Counted from the stretch's first letter, positions 49,711 to 63,233 are shown. The stretch is 64,000 nucleotides of DNA from Ceriagrion tenellum (GCA_963169105.1 OY720634.1:115728430-115792429), one strand, 5' to 3'. A program made the numbers and translations. The notes: generated by a model from the letters alone, not told the origin.

Positions 49711-49796
49711 GAAACCTGTATTATGCTACCACCGACGGTTCCGCAGAAAAATGGTCCTTAATAGGGGTGGTCGTTCGACAGGGGTTCAGTTTCTAG
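49711..49796 (+). repeat. Dispersed repeat, copy 1 (CCGACGGTTCCGCAG)
   Basis: Starts GAAACCTGTATTATGC and contains CCGACGGTTCCGCAGAAAAA, then a GGGGTGGTCG block. The same order recurs at 49958-50055. The ends look like DNA transposon termini rich in GGTGGTCG words, but no transposase is nearby. Confidence 0.6.
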
Positions 49797-49957
49797 GAGT
49801 ACATATTATACAGACGAAAGGGCGGCTCATTTGAAAAAAAATGGAAAAACTCAAAGCGACGGTTTTGTTAAAACCTACACGGATAGCGTATATTTCCTGA
49901 TAATTTAGTTGCTCCTAGGAAATTTCAATGCATCTTAATTTAATGTCCACATACAAT

Positions 49958-50055
49958 GAAACCTGAATTGAGCGACGACCGACGGTTCCGCAGAAAAATG
50001 GTCGTTGAGAGGGGCGGTCGCTTGATAGGAGTGGTGGTTAAGAGGGGTCTCACTA
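49958..50055 (+). repeat. Dispersed repeat, copy 2
   Basis: Starts GAAACCTGAATTGAGC, contains the same CCGACGGTTCCGCAGAAAAA core and a GGGGCGGTCGCTTGATAGGA segment. It is in direct orientation to copy 1, with about 160 bp between them. Confidence 0.6.
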
Positions 50056-50520
50056 TATGCTGCCGATGGAAAACTTAGTAAAACTGCAAACTTAGCGCGT
50101 CATCCCGTAAGCACTTAAGGGTGATCGGGGTTAACAAAGATGGCGGACATGCCACGTCCACTTTATAGCTTTTAGCATTGACCACCATTGCAAGCGCCCT
50201 CTCCATTCACCTCAATGGTTGCAACAGAACACCGACGCGAAACACTAGAAACAAGAGCGAGGCAAGACACATAATTAGTTTAAGTCCTGATGACAGTTAA
50301 TATGTACCCAATCTCCTTGATTCGTTTATGGTAAACCCAGAGGGTTTCTTAAGCGAGTGGCCTCATTGGCCGATAGAAAAAGTCAAACACAATCTGCTCT
50401 TTCCGCCATTCTGACACGAGAGGCTGGTAAACGCACGGCGTGAATACGAGTCAGAACTTCTGAATAAAGGCTAGTGGCCACTTTTTGCTTGCTGAGACGG
50501 CTAAGGTCACTTCACGCCAA

Positions 50521-50605
50521 TAAAATACAGCACATGCCCCGGGCTGGATTCGAACACACAACTGCGTTCATCAACGACAATGCCGCATCGGAGTAATCGG
50601 GTCAG
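50521..50605 (-). repeat. tRNA-like SINE fragment
   Basis: The minus strand carries the B-box-like GTGTTCGAATCCAGCCCGGG, preceded by GATGCGGCATTGTCGTTGAT, in tRNA-like spacing. No clean A box or acceptor stem was found. Confidence 0.4.
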
Positions 50606-51367
50606 AGATTTCGGAGTCTGATTGGCTCGACGGAAGATTGAATGAAAATTTTTACTGTTCCTTGAACGACCATGAGCACATAGCGTAACAAGGAGAAACG
50701 CGCCATCAAATTGATGCAGATTACTTGAGAACGTTACTGATACAAATCACACAAACCTTAACAGTAAAAAAGAATGGCATATTGAATTTTTAAAAAAGTA
50801 TTAATTTCGCGGTTAATAGGTCAATGAGCATTTCTTTAGCATGTCAGAAACATCATGCACCGTCAAAAGACTTTCATTAAAGCCAAGCAAATTAATGAAG
50901 AGCGTCTGAATGATTAAGAAGTTTCCAATTCCATAATTACATTCCCAAAACACCCCCAGCCAAAGCCCATAAGCGCCACTGCTAGCTATGGTCAAACCTC
51001 ATAAGTAACATTATGTAACGTCTACATTCAACATCGTCTTAGAAAATTTAGCTCTAATGGGTAAGTTGTGTTGCGATCTGATTTTACACATCTAACATGA
51101 ATGGGAATAACTATATAAAGGAATCACTCGATTCTGGGTCACGCCTATTAAAAATGAATTCCCGTCACATTTTCCCAAATATTTTTTAGACAACCTTTCT
51201 ATGCCTATTAATGGATTAAAACGTCTTATGACTCAATATCCGGTGACATGGAGAACGCTTAAGATTAAATAACGGTGAGTTTTCCGACATCATTTTTTTA
51301 TACTTGGACATACAAATTTTATCGGGTCTTCATTACGGAAGTTAAACATGATCTGTCGTCACGGTTG

Positions 51368-51450
51368 AAATTCGGCATGAAAAAATAATTTGACTTGACC
51401 GGAATACGAACCCGAATCTCCCAATTTCCGGTCAGGTGTGTTAGCTAGTT
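51368..51450 (-). repeat. SINE family copy (CTGACCGGAAAT type), copy 1
   Basis: The minus strand reads TAGCTAACACACCTGACCGG, then AAATTGGGAGATTCGGGTTC and GTATTCCGGTC, a tRNA-like head with B box GGTTCGTATTCC, followed by an AT-rich body with TTTTTTCATGCCGAATTTC. The same blocks occur at 61237-61330. Confidence 0.6.
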
Positions 51451-51616
51451 ATACATCATTTGTCAATGCACTGATAGGAAATTATCCGTAGTATTTGTCT
51501 TGATGATAGTGAGATGCTTAAACTATACATCGTTTTCCGTCTTAAAACATGATTCAATGTATATACAAAAAACTGGTTCAACGACCTAGTTACTGAATCT
51601 TTGCTTAAAGCAAATA

Positions 51617-51770
51617 CGCACCATTTCATGCAGGCGCAGTCCAATTACACCATAAGATGAGTAAGCCAGACAAAGATGAGTTAGGTTTCTTAATCATGGC
51701 ATAAAATAAAAACGCACCATTTCATGCTGGCGCAGTCCAATTACACTACAAGATTAGCAAGCCAGACAAA
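51617..51770. repeat. 58-bp direct repeat, 96-bp spacing
   Basis: The segment starting CGCACCATTTCATGC at 51617 returns at 51713 with only a few changes over about 58 bp. The first copy lies in a short minus-strand frame, but nothing suggests coding. Confidence 0.75.
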
Positions 51771-53340
51771 AAAAGAAAGAGATAAGGAAAAATAAAACGA
51801 AGCTTCAACGAAACTAAGGGCTGCAACCACTAACGTTAACACCTCAAACACTGATAAGAATGAGGAATCCTGAGTTCAAATATATATAATCGGAGACATG
51901 TCTTAAAACGTACTATAAGCAGAGAAGAAGCACTTGGCGCATGACGTCTAGTACAAGGATATCAAGACTGAACTTAGGAGAGGTCAAACCAAATCTAATC
52001 CAAAAACCATTGTGACTGACACAGTACATTCGTTCAAATTACGCTTAGATACAATGTTACAAGACCGTAAATATTTCACAGGCATCAGCAATGGTCGTAC
52101 AGCAACGCCACCAAGAGCTAGAGTGGGTGCTGGCCATTAATTGCTGCGCACGTCTGGGAGTGAATACCCACAAACGTATTGCGCCCTGACATTTGGGCGT
52201 TGTCTTAAAATACTGCTCACAGTGAATGAGTACTGAATTGAGTATGAAGCAGACTACCAAGGTCCCCTTATATCATCACATTGGAGAACCTTCGTACATT
52301 TTCAACAAAACGCTGCGAACGAATACTATAAGTGAATACCTAAGATTCTTTCCTGTGATTTTATTCCATAAGATTGGCATATCTGGCTCCATTCGTATCA
52401 GCCCTAGAAATTCTGAAATACACAAAATGGACTCATAAGCAGGAAATAAAAAAATCTGAAGTCTGGATCCCTTACCCAAAAAATAAAATATCGAAGCGAT
52501 AGATATCCGGCATTACTACTTCCGTAGTCAGTGTCCCTCCATCACCTTGACGACGAGAATTACTTAGATAACTCACACTGCATATGATCGATTGCACAGT
52601 AGAATAATAAAAACAATAGTCAATCCTTTCCTAGCCTTATGCTTTTACAAACTGATATTAGCCTGTACCTGTACGCATGATAAAGATACTCAAAATCAAA
52701 ATCAATTATTTTGCGATGGCTCTCCGTGTGATAAACTGAAAATTATACAACGTATGAAAGAATACACTGGTTATAGCTGAGAAGAATGGTCGCCATTATT
52801 AACATCCAAAAGACTATTGTTATCCACATAAGAGACCTTTTGGAGAAGGGCAGCAAGCAAATAAAAATCGAAGGAATGAGAACAAAAGGATAAGAGAAAA
52901 CATGAATGTGAATAACACCACGGCTGATAATATAAACAACAACAATTAAGATTTGAAAGATAGGTACATACAACGAATGGAAAATGAGACTCAAAGCATA
53001 TAGTGGCGTGATACACAAAAGGAAATGGGAGGAATGGGCTTGGAAAAAGTTGGATAGAAGAAATACAAGGAAATTAGAGAAAGATGGTTAGATTAAGGAC
53101 TCTGGAATGACTGAGCGGCTTGGATATTTGAAATCGGAAGATATCGTAAACCGGCACTATAAGTGGTAGAATACGCCGAAGGAGAAATGGAATTCTCTGA
53201 GTATCCAGCAAACAAGAAATTTCTCCGGGTACTGTGAGAAAAAATAGAGCTTCAGAGTCATAATTAAGGGCATTAAAGTCACACAAATAACCGAAAAAGG
53301 AGCCGAATAACAATTACATTTTTCAGGGCAAAAGTTTACT
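51771..53340. other. No gene or repeat family recognised
   Basis: AT-rich DNA with short frames on both strands and no family resemblance. Confidence 0.4.
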
Positions 53341-53346
53341 ATCGGT

Positions 53347-53496
53347 TCTAAAAATACCTATAAATACGAATAAATGCTTTGAATGGACGTTTAACATGGA
53401 TTCCTAAAAATACCTATAAATACCGTAAACCTGCACAGATTTGGTACAGAAAATCTGGTAAGCGCGCTGCTTTGAATGGACGTTTTACATGGATTC
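53347..53496. repeat. Interleaved direct repeats
   Basis: CTAAAAATACCTATAAATAC occurs at 53347 and about 53404. GCTTTGAATGGACGTTT followed by an ACATGGATTC word occurs before and after the second copy. This looks like an imperfect tandem duplication with a later insertion. Confidence 0.65.
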
Positions 53497-55815
53497 GACG
53501 CTATTCCTAATTAAATAAATTAATAGTGGCACATACAAAGTAACATAACCGGTTTCCGAACAAGAAAACTTACAAAGTACTGAAACAACAACTGAGAGAG
53601 CCTTGAAACTCAGAAGACTGACGACTGAGCTGTGCAAAATACCAAGAAGAAAACTTGCCGTGGAGAAAATTTTAAAACGCTCACCGCACACACTTGGATA
53701 ATCCGATCACAGGACGAAGATGGAACAAGCTTACGCCCATGGAGCTCTAAAGGAGAAGAATATATCCAAGGACGGAGGAGCTCCGGCGATACAACGCTTG
53801 ACGCAGCATTAATCAAGGTCGTAGTCTTGCAGGTAGTCAAACGAGGAACGAAGGATTATTAACGCAGGTACGCTGGTGAGACTCGTCACGCGGAAACGAC
53901 ATTTAATTACATGGACAAGAATGAACCAACTCGAAATAAATAAATGTGCCCAACAAATAATGAAAAAAATAAACACACCAAGTGATTCTCGATAAACACT
54001 TAAGACAAGCTCAACGAGAGCGACGATATGAGGCTTTCTAACGGTATAAAATGACTTTGCGCAACGTTGCATTACTAGCAAAAATAATCAGTGACATCAA
54101 GCTACAAATCATCGCAGAAAGGAGCATTGTCGGCTCAGTTATGAGGCATTCAGCGTCTAAAACGATCCGCTCCCACAGAAGTAGTAGCAGTTCTCAATCC
54201 GAAGGTGGTTTGGTTGGTGAAAGTGCAGCTCCAGTGGTGCTGTGACATAGACCGTGTGAAACTGACATAACAGGGTACGGGTGCGGTGTTTTTCCCAGTG
54301 CACCACTTAAACTTCATCGCTTTAATTATGCCAGTCTTCAATGGTATCCAAGAATACTGCACGGAATACAAAAATCGAAACTGCGCCACACCCATACTGT
54401 CATTCTACTCACACTGAAGAAGGAGAAACCGTAAGTTAACTTTGCCTTAGTAAAAATTCCTCCAATTTCTACTATCAATAGGTCTTTTACCATGAGATTT
54501 TTTCCCCAAAGATAAATTTTCGGAATCCCACTTGTGCTTCCATCAATGTTTGCTTAACACCAATAGCCTTATCATGGACTGCAGATAAACATGGAGCAAC
54601 AGCGAAGCAATCTTCCACAATGGTCTAAGAAAAAAAAAACACTATAAATTAAAATAGCTACAACACAAGAGGCTATCCATAAATTAACTTATTTGTATTT
54701 ACTTAACGGTATTTATAATTGACACACTGCCTATAACTACTGCGCAGCACGTATTGCCGCAACATGTCGAAAGAAACCTGTTAAGTTCATGAATAAAGGC
54801 TGAGCGGCAATTTCGAAAAGCTAATGACGGAATCAGAGAATAGGTATATATTCCTCCATTCGATGCTAACGGCGCAACTGTAACAAACTTGCCTGGTAAT
54901 GGCGTGACTCAAGAGTGAATTGATTCTTGGTCACCGGACCAAGATCACACGCAGAAAAGGGTTCTCAAGGAAACAAAAACCAATACATAGATACAATACA
55001 AAGAGCAATGTGCGCAAAGCTAATGCAATGGGTTATGCGTGCAGTTACTACAGGCACTGAGGGAAAAAATCAGCGGATCATTCCCCAGTGTCCATGGTTT
55101 CATTTGAATACGCGCACTGAGACCATGAATTCCTTCCACAAAATCGAGCATCAGTCGATTAATTTTCGAAGTTATTACTTCTGCAACAAATTAAGGAAAT
55201 TACATACGAATATGCTTGCACAGCAAAATATTCGAGTTCCCTTACGGTAATCTGAGCGAAATATATTATCACCTATATATCAATGGCGTTTGTCTCGCTT
55301 TAAAGAAAAACACCTCACACTTCCGAAGATACCAAAATATCAGATCCTAACCACACTGCTTTCTGAGATATTTACCAAAATACATCCGTCATTTTGCATT
55401 AGATTTGGTACGTGTATGCACTCCAAAGAGACATAATTTAAAAAATGAGGAAATTTCAACACCTAGATGTCGTAATAAAACTAACAGTGTGTAGTTAGTA
55501 TGTTTTCTCGACCATTTTTTTTAAATAAATCATATTGTCATCGCAGTCATGCTTTTCAGAATCACAAAAAACCTTCCGTTGTGAAGAAGTTTTTAATGTA
55601 CCGTATGAAAAAAATGAGTCAAGTAAAAGACTTAGAGAGATATTTTTATTTAATTTATAAGAAATTTAGTCGTCTAGGAGTATCTTCTCGTGTAGAAGTA
55701 TCTACTCGTGTAGGCTTCCTAGAGATACTAAAATAAAAATGCATAATTCGAATATGGTCTCTGTTATGACCAGGCAACTATCTCGCACAAACTACCTTAA
55801 ATCCGGCACAAGAAT
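53497..55815. other. No gene recognised
   Basis: Short frames only. At 55671-55715 a small repeat built on TCTTCTCGTGTAGAAGTATC is visible. No protein family was recognised. Confidence 0.4.
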
Positions 55816-55885
55816 TGAGATGACTGGGCAGTGTGGTGGCTGGCAAAGTAGTTATCCAAAGGTCCGCGGTTCATTTCCAAATGCA
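55816..55885 (+). repeat. tRNA-like SINE fragment
   Basis: The plus strand has an A-box-like GTGGCTGGCAAAGTAG and a B-box-like GCGGTTCATTTCC in the right order and spacing. The B box is mutated, so this is a relic. Confidence 0.4.
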
Positions 55886-58800
55886 GACGAGTTTTTTCTT
55901 GGGGAGATAAATGCGTAATAAATACATTCATTTTAATACCACAATGTGAATATGGCTGCGAGGGAGAAAATGAGTTTAAATGGCGGATCAGCATGATCCG
56001 GTCCAGTCCAGTTTCAACTCAAAAGTCGGTATAGAGCAAGGATAAATCCCACTGCTATAGTCGATAACGTAACGTAATGGGCTCTCTGCTAAAAAAGGCA
56101 TAGCAAGGCACCCTTTCTAGCCGTCAAGAAAGCCGATTTATCCTTGTAATGAGCTTCAAGTCAGAAAAAAATACTCCTAACAGAAATCATTCTGTAATGC
56201 CAGTTTTTAGAACGGCTACCACACTATCTAAAGAAAGATAAAATTTAACAGTCGGCACTTATTTGACACGCTATCTTCAGCGAGATTACCTCCATTCAGC
56301 TGCCGAACAGCAGAATGGAGCATCATTACTCAATCGACGTCACGAGGAATCTTCGAAAACAAAAACGTCGCCCCGTTTTCTCGAACCACAGCTAAAATTA
56401 TGAACTACGCCCAAAAATCCCTAACAAACAAATAGTTAAGCTACACTTAGATGCAGAAACAAGAACTTCTGGTTCGTTTCCACCTCTTCTTATCACCAGC
56501 CAAACATCCTAATGGCCCAGCCCATCTTCACTCTTTGCGGAACAAAAAAAGTGCAGACCTTTCCCATTCCTCAGAAAAAAGCAATATAGTACATATAGCA
56601 TGAATAAGATAGTCCCCTGGCTAATTTTGGAAGTATCTTATGCAGAGTTACAACAAATCCAGTAAAGATGCTTTTGCACGCTACTCTCTGAGGTTGCTTC
56701 CTTTCAAATCTCTACTCATTTATCCGTCGTTCAATCCTAAGATTGGTTGACTGCAGCCCTCCACCCTACTCAATCTAATGCTTGTTCCCTTACCTCCTGG
56801 TATCTCTACCTACATACTTTCCTCTTTATTTGGCCCATGAAATTATTCCTGGGTCTTCCACTGGGGACTAAATACAGTAGACATAGATCAGCGCAATCAT
56901 CAACGAGTGATTCACAACTGACTTTGAATCCGTTCTCTTTTCTAAAAGGAAGGGTCATCTTGCATTGCATCCCTGGACGACTCGTCCTCGGTCGAATTTC
57001 GCTCATAACATATCTCAAAGCTTTTAGACGTTCATATTTCAGTAGATAAGAAAAAATTAAAGAATAGGTGAAAACATGAGGATCTCAATGTGTAGTAGGA
57101 TGTGCTTCACTCTGATACGAAAGAGCTCTCGCAAAGTAACTAGTTGCTCGGGTCCCATTTCTCTCAACAGAAAACCGTTAAAGATATTTCATGCAGACCT
57201 TTGAATAACAAATATAGATTTCCTTATAAGCTAGCTATTTCTGAGAGTAAATTATTACCATTGCTCATCAAAGCAAATGGGATGGTAGCTTTGAAGAAAA
57301 GGTGGTGTACAATCATACTTCCGAAAAAGACTATGGTTAGAAAAAGAAAACATCCCGCCTCGTTTCCTTAGCCAAAAATTTTGGGGAAGTTGTTTTTACC
57401 GCTTAAAAACAACTTTCGAGGAAGTGTCTCCTTCCTCTGCAATAAATGAGGCTTTTTATTCTCACATGAACGCATTGCTTAAAATTAAAAAAACACACGA
57501 TCGGATCCCACTCACACCGTAGAGGTGAAATCTTCCATATGAAGACAGTTTGAGGACCAATCGTGGCCCTTGATTTCAATGGTCAAATCCTGAAGGTATA
57601 TTTATCTAGAAAATATTATGTATTACCTAATGTAGTGATTGCACAACAGAGTATATGAAAACGAGAGGATTCGTCAACGGTGGGGTAACTGCCGGCAAAG
57701 GATAGCGCGCATGGTCTCATGCCTATATTAGAAAATCTTTCAAACAATTTTGTCAACAGTAACATAAATAAAACGTATTTTTACAAGCAAAACCAAAGGA
57801 TACTTCCGCCTCGGCAACCTGCCAACGACTAAGCCAATGTCCATCTGGTGTAAACGGCGTTTTTGAGAGTAAACACATTCAAAAGACCGCACGGTCAATA
57901 AACACCACAGGTGCTGCCATCTAACGGCTTCCCATCGGACTTCCATAGACCTCTCGGAGAAGCTCGATGGCGTTAATTTGAAACTCGATCAAATGCAAAG
58001 ACTACTCGAAAAAAGATAGCAGTGCCTTAAACATGGACATACCCGTGTTTGAACTCACAAATGGACTACTATGCGGGATAACGAAAGCAATGGCGCATTC
58101 TCAGGTGATCGTTATGGTGTGCACACAATCTGGGAGACATAGTCCCACATTATGTCAAGTAGGAGTGACTCATCCAAAAAACTGATCACCCCACCTCAAG
58201 AGAACCCACCACAACGCCCGGAATTTTATACCTATACTGTACCCGTAGGGCTACCGGTGAAAATACGACGCATGTTAAACCAGTCCCAATAACCTTCAAA
58301 GCCATGAGAAGATATCGTACTCTAAGGAATTCGACCACCTTATAAAAAAATCCACTACGCATTTGGCAATATCTTACTGCGTAACTTTAGTCCAAATCTA
58401 GGAAGCAAACTCTCTCGTGACTTCGCAGTCGACCAATCAAAGTCGACTTTGCTGGCCTTAATCTTTTGGTACTGGCGGGTTAAGTACTTATATCTACAAA
58501 TGAACGTTCCAGACTCCCTTCTTACACGGATGAAGTTGCCCGAGGCGTAAAAAAGTCTAATACCCGAGCATTACTATGTAGTAACTCTATTTACTTTCAT
58601 TGCTAATTCCTAAAAAATAATTATTGCAGAGAAAAAACAAATGCCTTGAACTAACAAAATTCAAGCATACGCCTACCGTTTTAGACGCTACTGAAATCAT
58701 CCTCACGTGTAATTTGAATCCTTCATAGTCAATGGCCTTCGTAGACATAGATGGACCCTCAGATCACAGCACGATATGCCAATCTCAGTAGCCCTAGGAA

Positions 58801-60000
58801 CGAAAAACTTGGTGCAACAGAACTTCAATGTCAAGAGTGTTTCAATTGCAAAACAGAGCAAATGACAATATTTTCCGCGAGTTTAACTACAGGCAAAAAA
58901 TATCCAAAAGGCAGGTCTTTCTAAATACAGTAAATTAGAAGTATTCAATAGCCTAATTAACGTTACAGACACCAAAATGCAATGTAAAGAATCGTAGTTT
59001 TTCGACGCTCGATGACGTCTACTCTTCGTGGCATCAATTGTACAGCGGTAATCATAAGTTTGAGTAGTTCATCAGATGAACATGAAGTGATAAACCAACA
59101 GATTTGCTTTCACATGATGTTAATGTATGACCTTGAATATGGATAAAAATCAACCACAAAGAATGCCTTTCCGGCCTTTTTTTCAGAAAATATTTTGCAC
59201 CTGTAACATTCAGGATTTTAGAAGTCAAGGTTTCATATAAAATGGTCGATATATAACATACAGCATACACGACTTACCCGGCAGAAGTGGTCGGCATTCG
59301 AGATAAATGAAAGACTCTGAACTGAACTCGTGGAAGAGTACGAAGTCTTCAGCTTATCAAGAAATATTAGCAAATAACTATTTCTACGCTGAAAGATTTA
59401 AAGACTACTGGCCGCAGATGTTGGAAACCATGCAAATTAGCGATCCTGACCATTCTCCAGACCAGTCTTTCTAATTTTAATCAGGAACGACAAGTCTTCG
59501 CATAAAAATATGTTCATTTAAATTTTGAGCCGATAATTGCATACATTAACAACGCGTACATACATCAACATCTTACATACGTAAGAAGAAAGAATTACGT
59601 TGAAAAACTCAAATTATTACGTATGAGTATATGTAAGAAGAATAGAAATAAATTAATGTCAGAATTCAGATGGGCCACACTTGGTAACACGCTTGGTAAA
59701 ATATTTTAAATAAACAATATTTTTAAATAGTAACCAAATATTATTAGGATTTAAAAAATTACATTGGAGCAACACTCACGTCGAGACCATTCCTTCATAC
59801 AAAATACTTAATGAACAACAACATGGTTACCGTTAACCTGATTCAAAATTCATTTATTCCTCAAGTAGTGACGATATTACCCGTCAGACCACAATTACGA
59901 GAAATCTGCAACATGGAATTGGATGCTCTAGGGTACAAGTTGGACTAGCAAAAAAGAAATATAGTGGCAAAGTAGGTGGTCGGAACAATTGGATTAGGTA
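55886..60000. other. No host gene recognised
   Basis: A 100-codon plus-strand frame at 56747-57049 resembles a commonly seen insect interspersed repeat (GGTTGACTGCAGCCCTCCA near 56745) more than a gene. The remainder shows no recognisable content. Confidence 0.35.
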
Positions 60001-60160
60001 ATGAAGGGCGAAGGGAAGCTGAAGGCTGTGACAAAGGGGATAATGTTGGGTAGGCAAGAAAGGGGAAGAAATAGAAGAGGCCTTATGGCCAGATGAAGAG
60101 AGATGAGAAGTATAATGAGCTGAAGAAATAAGTCTTGTAGATCGCGGCCATTACCGTTAG
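60001..60160 (+). mobile_element. Possible family B LINE 3' remnant
   Basis: Across frames the plus strand reads GRNRRGL then MKRDEKYNELKK and, after a stop, a D-R...Y-R pattern. This is reminiscent of the G-R-G-R-P...Y.EMK...A.DR end of family B. Heavy decay makes it uncertain. Confidence 0.35.
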
Positions 60161-60573
60161 CAGTCAAGTGGACTAATACACTTTCCCATGAAAATCTACC
60201 TAAAACGATAGATCACTCAAATATAATGCCAATTCAACAGTTTTTCGATAGTGATTCTTGCACTGAAGCTTCATTTAAGGTATCACTTGAATCTTCGGGC
60301 ATTTGTCACAAGAATTTGACTGAAGGCCTAAAGATGATCATTTCTTCAATAAGGTATCGATCTTAAACATACAATGGCCGTAGAAGTAAAAGGTTTTGCA
60401 ATTCCAATAATTAAGCTTGAAAATATCGAATACATACAATGGCCGATTAAACCACAGAAATAAAATAGGGGAATCGTAAGCGCTTAATCCATTGACTTGC
60501 GCAAACTATAGCATAATGCGAAAACATTCAAAGCACGTAACGTACGACGGGGGTGTAAGTTTGGGGAAAATGT

Positions 60574-60612
60574 ACCACCCGCCACGCACCTTTGAGGCGG
60601 CTCGCAGGGTTC
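60574..60612 (+). repeat. Family A LINE tail fragment
   Basis: CCACCCGCCACGCACCTTTG and GGCTCGCAGGGTT match the family A 3' terminal block; the GTAGATG tail itself is missing. The following 400 bp (to about 61000) is GC-rich and has no recognised gene. Confidence 0.5.
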
Positions 60613-61236
60613 CAAGCAGAAGAAAAATCAAAGACTCCCCCCTCCCCCGAGTGCACACGAGCGGAAGTTTTGCCTCAAACGAGGGAAACGACGGCAGATT
60701 GTGCTCTAAACGACCAACCATATACATCGCCAAAAAAAAGATGCGATCGCGCTCTCGAAATCCACTTGCCATCGCGGGCGATTGTGCAAATCCACTAAAG
60801 AGACGCTTTCTTTGACCATTCCGGGCGCCAATTGGGTCAAGTGTGTCCGACAGAGAGAAGTGTAGAAAATAAAAAGACAGAGACGGAGGGAAGAAGGAGG
60901 CGAATGCGTAGCTGAAGACCTTCGAGGCAGTGCGAAACGCGCACGATTGACCTCACCGCCTTGTCCCACAGTCCCCCCCCCAAAGAAGCACGCATTAAGG
61001 AGCAGCGACATATTTTAATTAGCGTGACAATTAACATAGCGACGCGTGCTAATCACGCATGATCACTAACTGCTAATACTAACAAATTAAGTCTTCGGAA
61101 ACCAAAACTGAAGGGATAACAGAACGAAATTGGCACAATGGCATAAGGTTTAAGAGCAAAGAGTGGGCAAACAACCTTTGAGGACTATATGAAGGAAAAC
61201 AGTGGCAAAGTTACTAATGTAAATAACACCTGTTGC

Positions 61237-61330
61237 TGGAATTCGCCATGAAAAATAATCCACTTTTCCTGGGATTCTATTCCAGTTCACCCGATTTCCG
61301 GTCAAGGGGGTGGGCCAATTAAAGCTAGCT
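61237..61330 (-). repeat. SINE family copy (CTGACCGGAAAT type), copy 2
   Basis: The minus strand has TTGACCGGAAATCGGGTGAA and a degenerate B box (AGAATCCCAGG), then TTATTTTTCATGGCGAATTC, in the same order as at 51368-51450. Confidence 0.6.
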
Positions 61331-61339
61331 TAACTGGGC

Positions 61340-61400
61340 TGATACAAGAGACCGACAGCATATCTGGGTTCAAATCCAAGTGTTAGCAAATTTCAACGCG
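61340..61400 (+). repeat. tRNA-like SINE fragment
   Basis: TCTGGGTTCAAATCCAAG is a near-perfect B box with a short T-arm-like stem on the plus strand. It lies head to head with the previous SINE copy. Confidence 0.4.
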
Positions 61401-61484
61401 ACGGTATATCCTAAGCACGCGAAATGATGATATAATGTTAACTCATGCTTTCAAGAATGAACATTTTTTCTTCGCGAGCAGGTC

Positions 61485-61524
61485 TCCAGTGAAAAAAGCT
61501 TAAAACTAAGCCTTTTACACTGGA
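61485..61524. repeat. Hairpin with 18-bp arms
   Basis: TCCAGTGAAAAAAGCTTA pairs with TAAGCCTTTTACACTGGA with two mismatches and a very short loop. Non-coding. Confidence 0.6.
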
Positions 61525-62009
61525 AAAGCAAGCACATAAAGAAAGATAAAATTTGAAAGAATGAAGAAAAACAATAAAAGCAATCCCTGAATTATTGTCA
61601 TAGAGAAAACTTATCCGTTACAATTACATACTAATAAAATCCACTTTGAAAATTTAATCAATTGTATCCCGCAACATCAGAATCCATTAAAAAATAGTAT
61701 TGAAACCAATCGATAAATAAGTTGATCGCTAAATGACGCAGCAAAAATATACGTGGCAAGGAAAATGATATGCGTATTGCGAAATATCAACCACTACGGG
61801 GCATGAGCAAATACGACATTTAATCCTTTTAATGAGTATAAAAATACAACAGCACAAAGGCAATGAAAGGATGAGGTTGAAACTTCCAAAAGATCAGCGG
61901 TGCCGCTCGAGTTATAGAAAATAAACTTTACTAGGAGACGAAACTGATTAACGGCAGAGTTTAAGGAATTCAGCAAAATCACGAATATACCGGACGCTCC
62001 ACATATTCT

Positions 62010-62549
62010 GCTAGAGCCAAGCTATTATGGTAGATATGATCGCAGGCATAAAATCAAGAAAATAAGAATGTAGAACCAATATATTTAAAATGTCATTTTT
62101 TCCAGGTGCAATAAGGGACCATAATAGTAGCGATAGATCAGTCCTGGGAAACTTTGCCCCTCACTGGGTAAAGTAGGGTTTGCACTAGCGATATATGTCA
62201 GAACATCATTATCCGCTACTAGCCCCGCATTAAATATCCGGTAAGATATAGCACCTACATACTCAGTACCTTGCATTACTATTCATTATCCAAATTAATA
62301 ATACTATTCTGTAGTTGTATTTAACCAGTAGTTGTAAATTATATACGGTATAGTAGAGTGTTCATTCAAAGAGCACCATCCTAGTTTATGGTCTGACCGC
62401 GCATTGTCACCCTTTCTCCTTTTGGCCTGTGCCTGGCATCCGGGAAAGCGCGCGCGGTTCTTATTTCAGCTGAAATGTTGACTGCCTGTTGTGGAATCAC
62501 CCTTGCCACACACCCTAATGGAGGCTAGCAGGGTATTTCGTAGATGTAA
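62010..62549 (+). mobile_element. Decayed family A LINE 3' end
   Basis: PSYYGRYDRRHKIKKIRM, a stop and shift, then FKMSFFPGAIRDHNSSDR correspond to PAYYARFDHINKIREID and FKMSFFPRTIREKNRQR in the 38.4-kb copy. The family tail with CCTTGCCACACACCC and TTTCGTAGATG follows at 62498-62549. It is older than the inverted pair. Confidence 0.75.
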
Positions 62550-63233
62550 CTAATCTGTAAAAGGCACCCGGAGAAATGTCCCCCTTAACACTATGAACTT
62601 AGACTTCTAAGTTCTCGCGAACTAAGCCGTATTTCAAACAATACGTTTTAACCTTAACCCTTTCGAGACGGAGTAGTTGTCTCCTTAGCGTGATTGCTGG
62701 ACTGAGCCCCAAGACACTCTTCTGCCCCTCTGTACGGAGCATTTTTCAAGACGTCGGTTAAGAAGGGTCTCGCAGGTAATCACACACTCTCAGCTCCTAC
62801 CCTTTTTCGACCCCTCTCAGCAGGGACTCCGCATTATCTCGGACTATGGAGGTAGTTGGGCTCCCTCCTTCCCGGGTTTAAAACCCTCCCAGCGGCATTG
62901 GTTCGCGGTCAATTTATGATTTATTTATACGTATTAGGTACATGGATAATTACTGCTTGCTCTTAATTTGCGGAATTTGAACTGAATTCCTGGTTTTTTT
63001 CTGTGCTTTGTCAAATTTTAAACGAAGCTCTAACGTCAATATTAACGGATTTAATGCAGCAATCATTTCCATTCCGAAAATGTGCTCCTAAAATATTCTT
63101 ATTTGATTCCAAAACCTTCCACAAACCTCAATACTAAATTGGAATACCTTCTTGGAAATGCATTAGTAGAGGTAAAAATTTCATTGTTAAAAAGCTCATT
63201 GTGTTCATAGCTAGGAATATCGTGGTATTTTTT

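Noticed and set aside
56747..57049. 100-codon plus-strand frame as a gene
   Set aside because: Its sequence resembles a widespread interspersed repeat and the reading direction looks arbitrary.
60492..60815. 107-codon plus-strand frame as a gene
   Set aside because: It runs through a family A LINE tail and a GC-rich stretch, so the frame is accidental.
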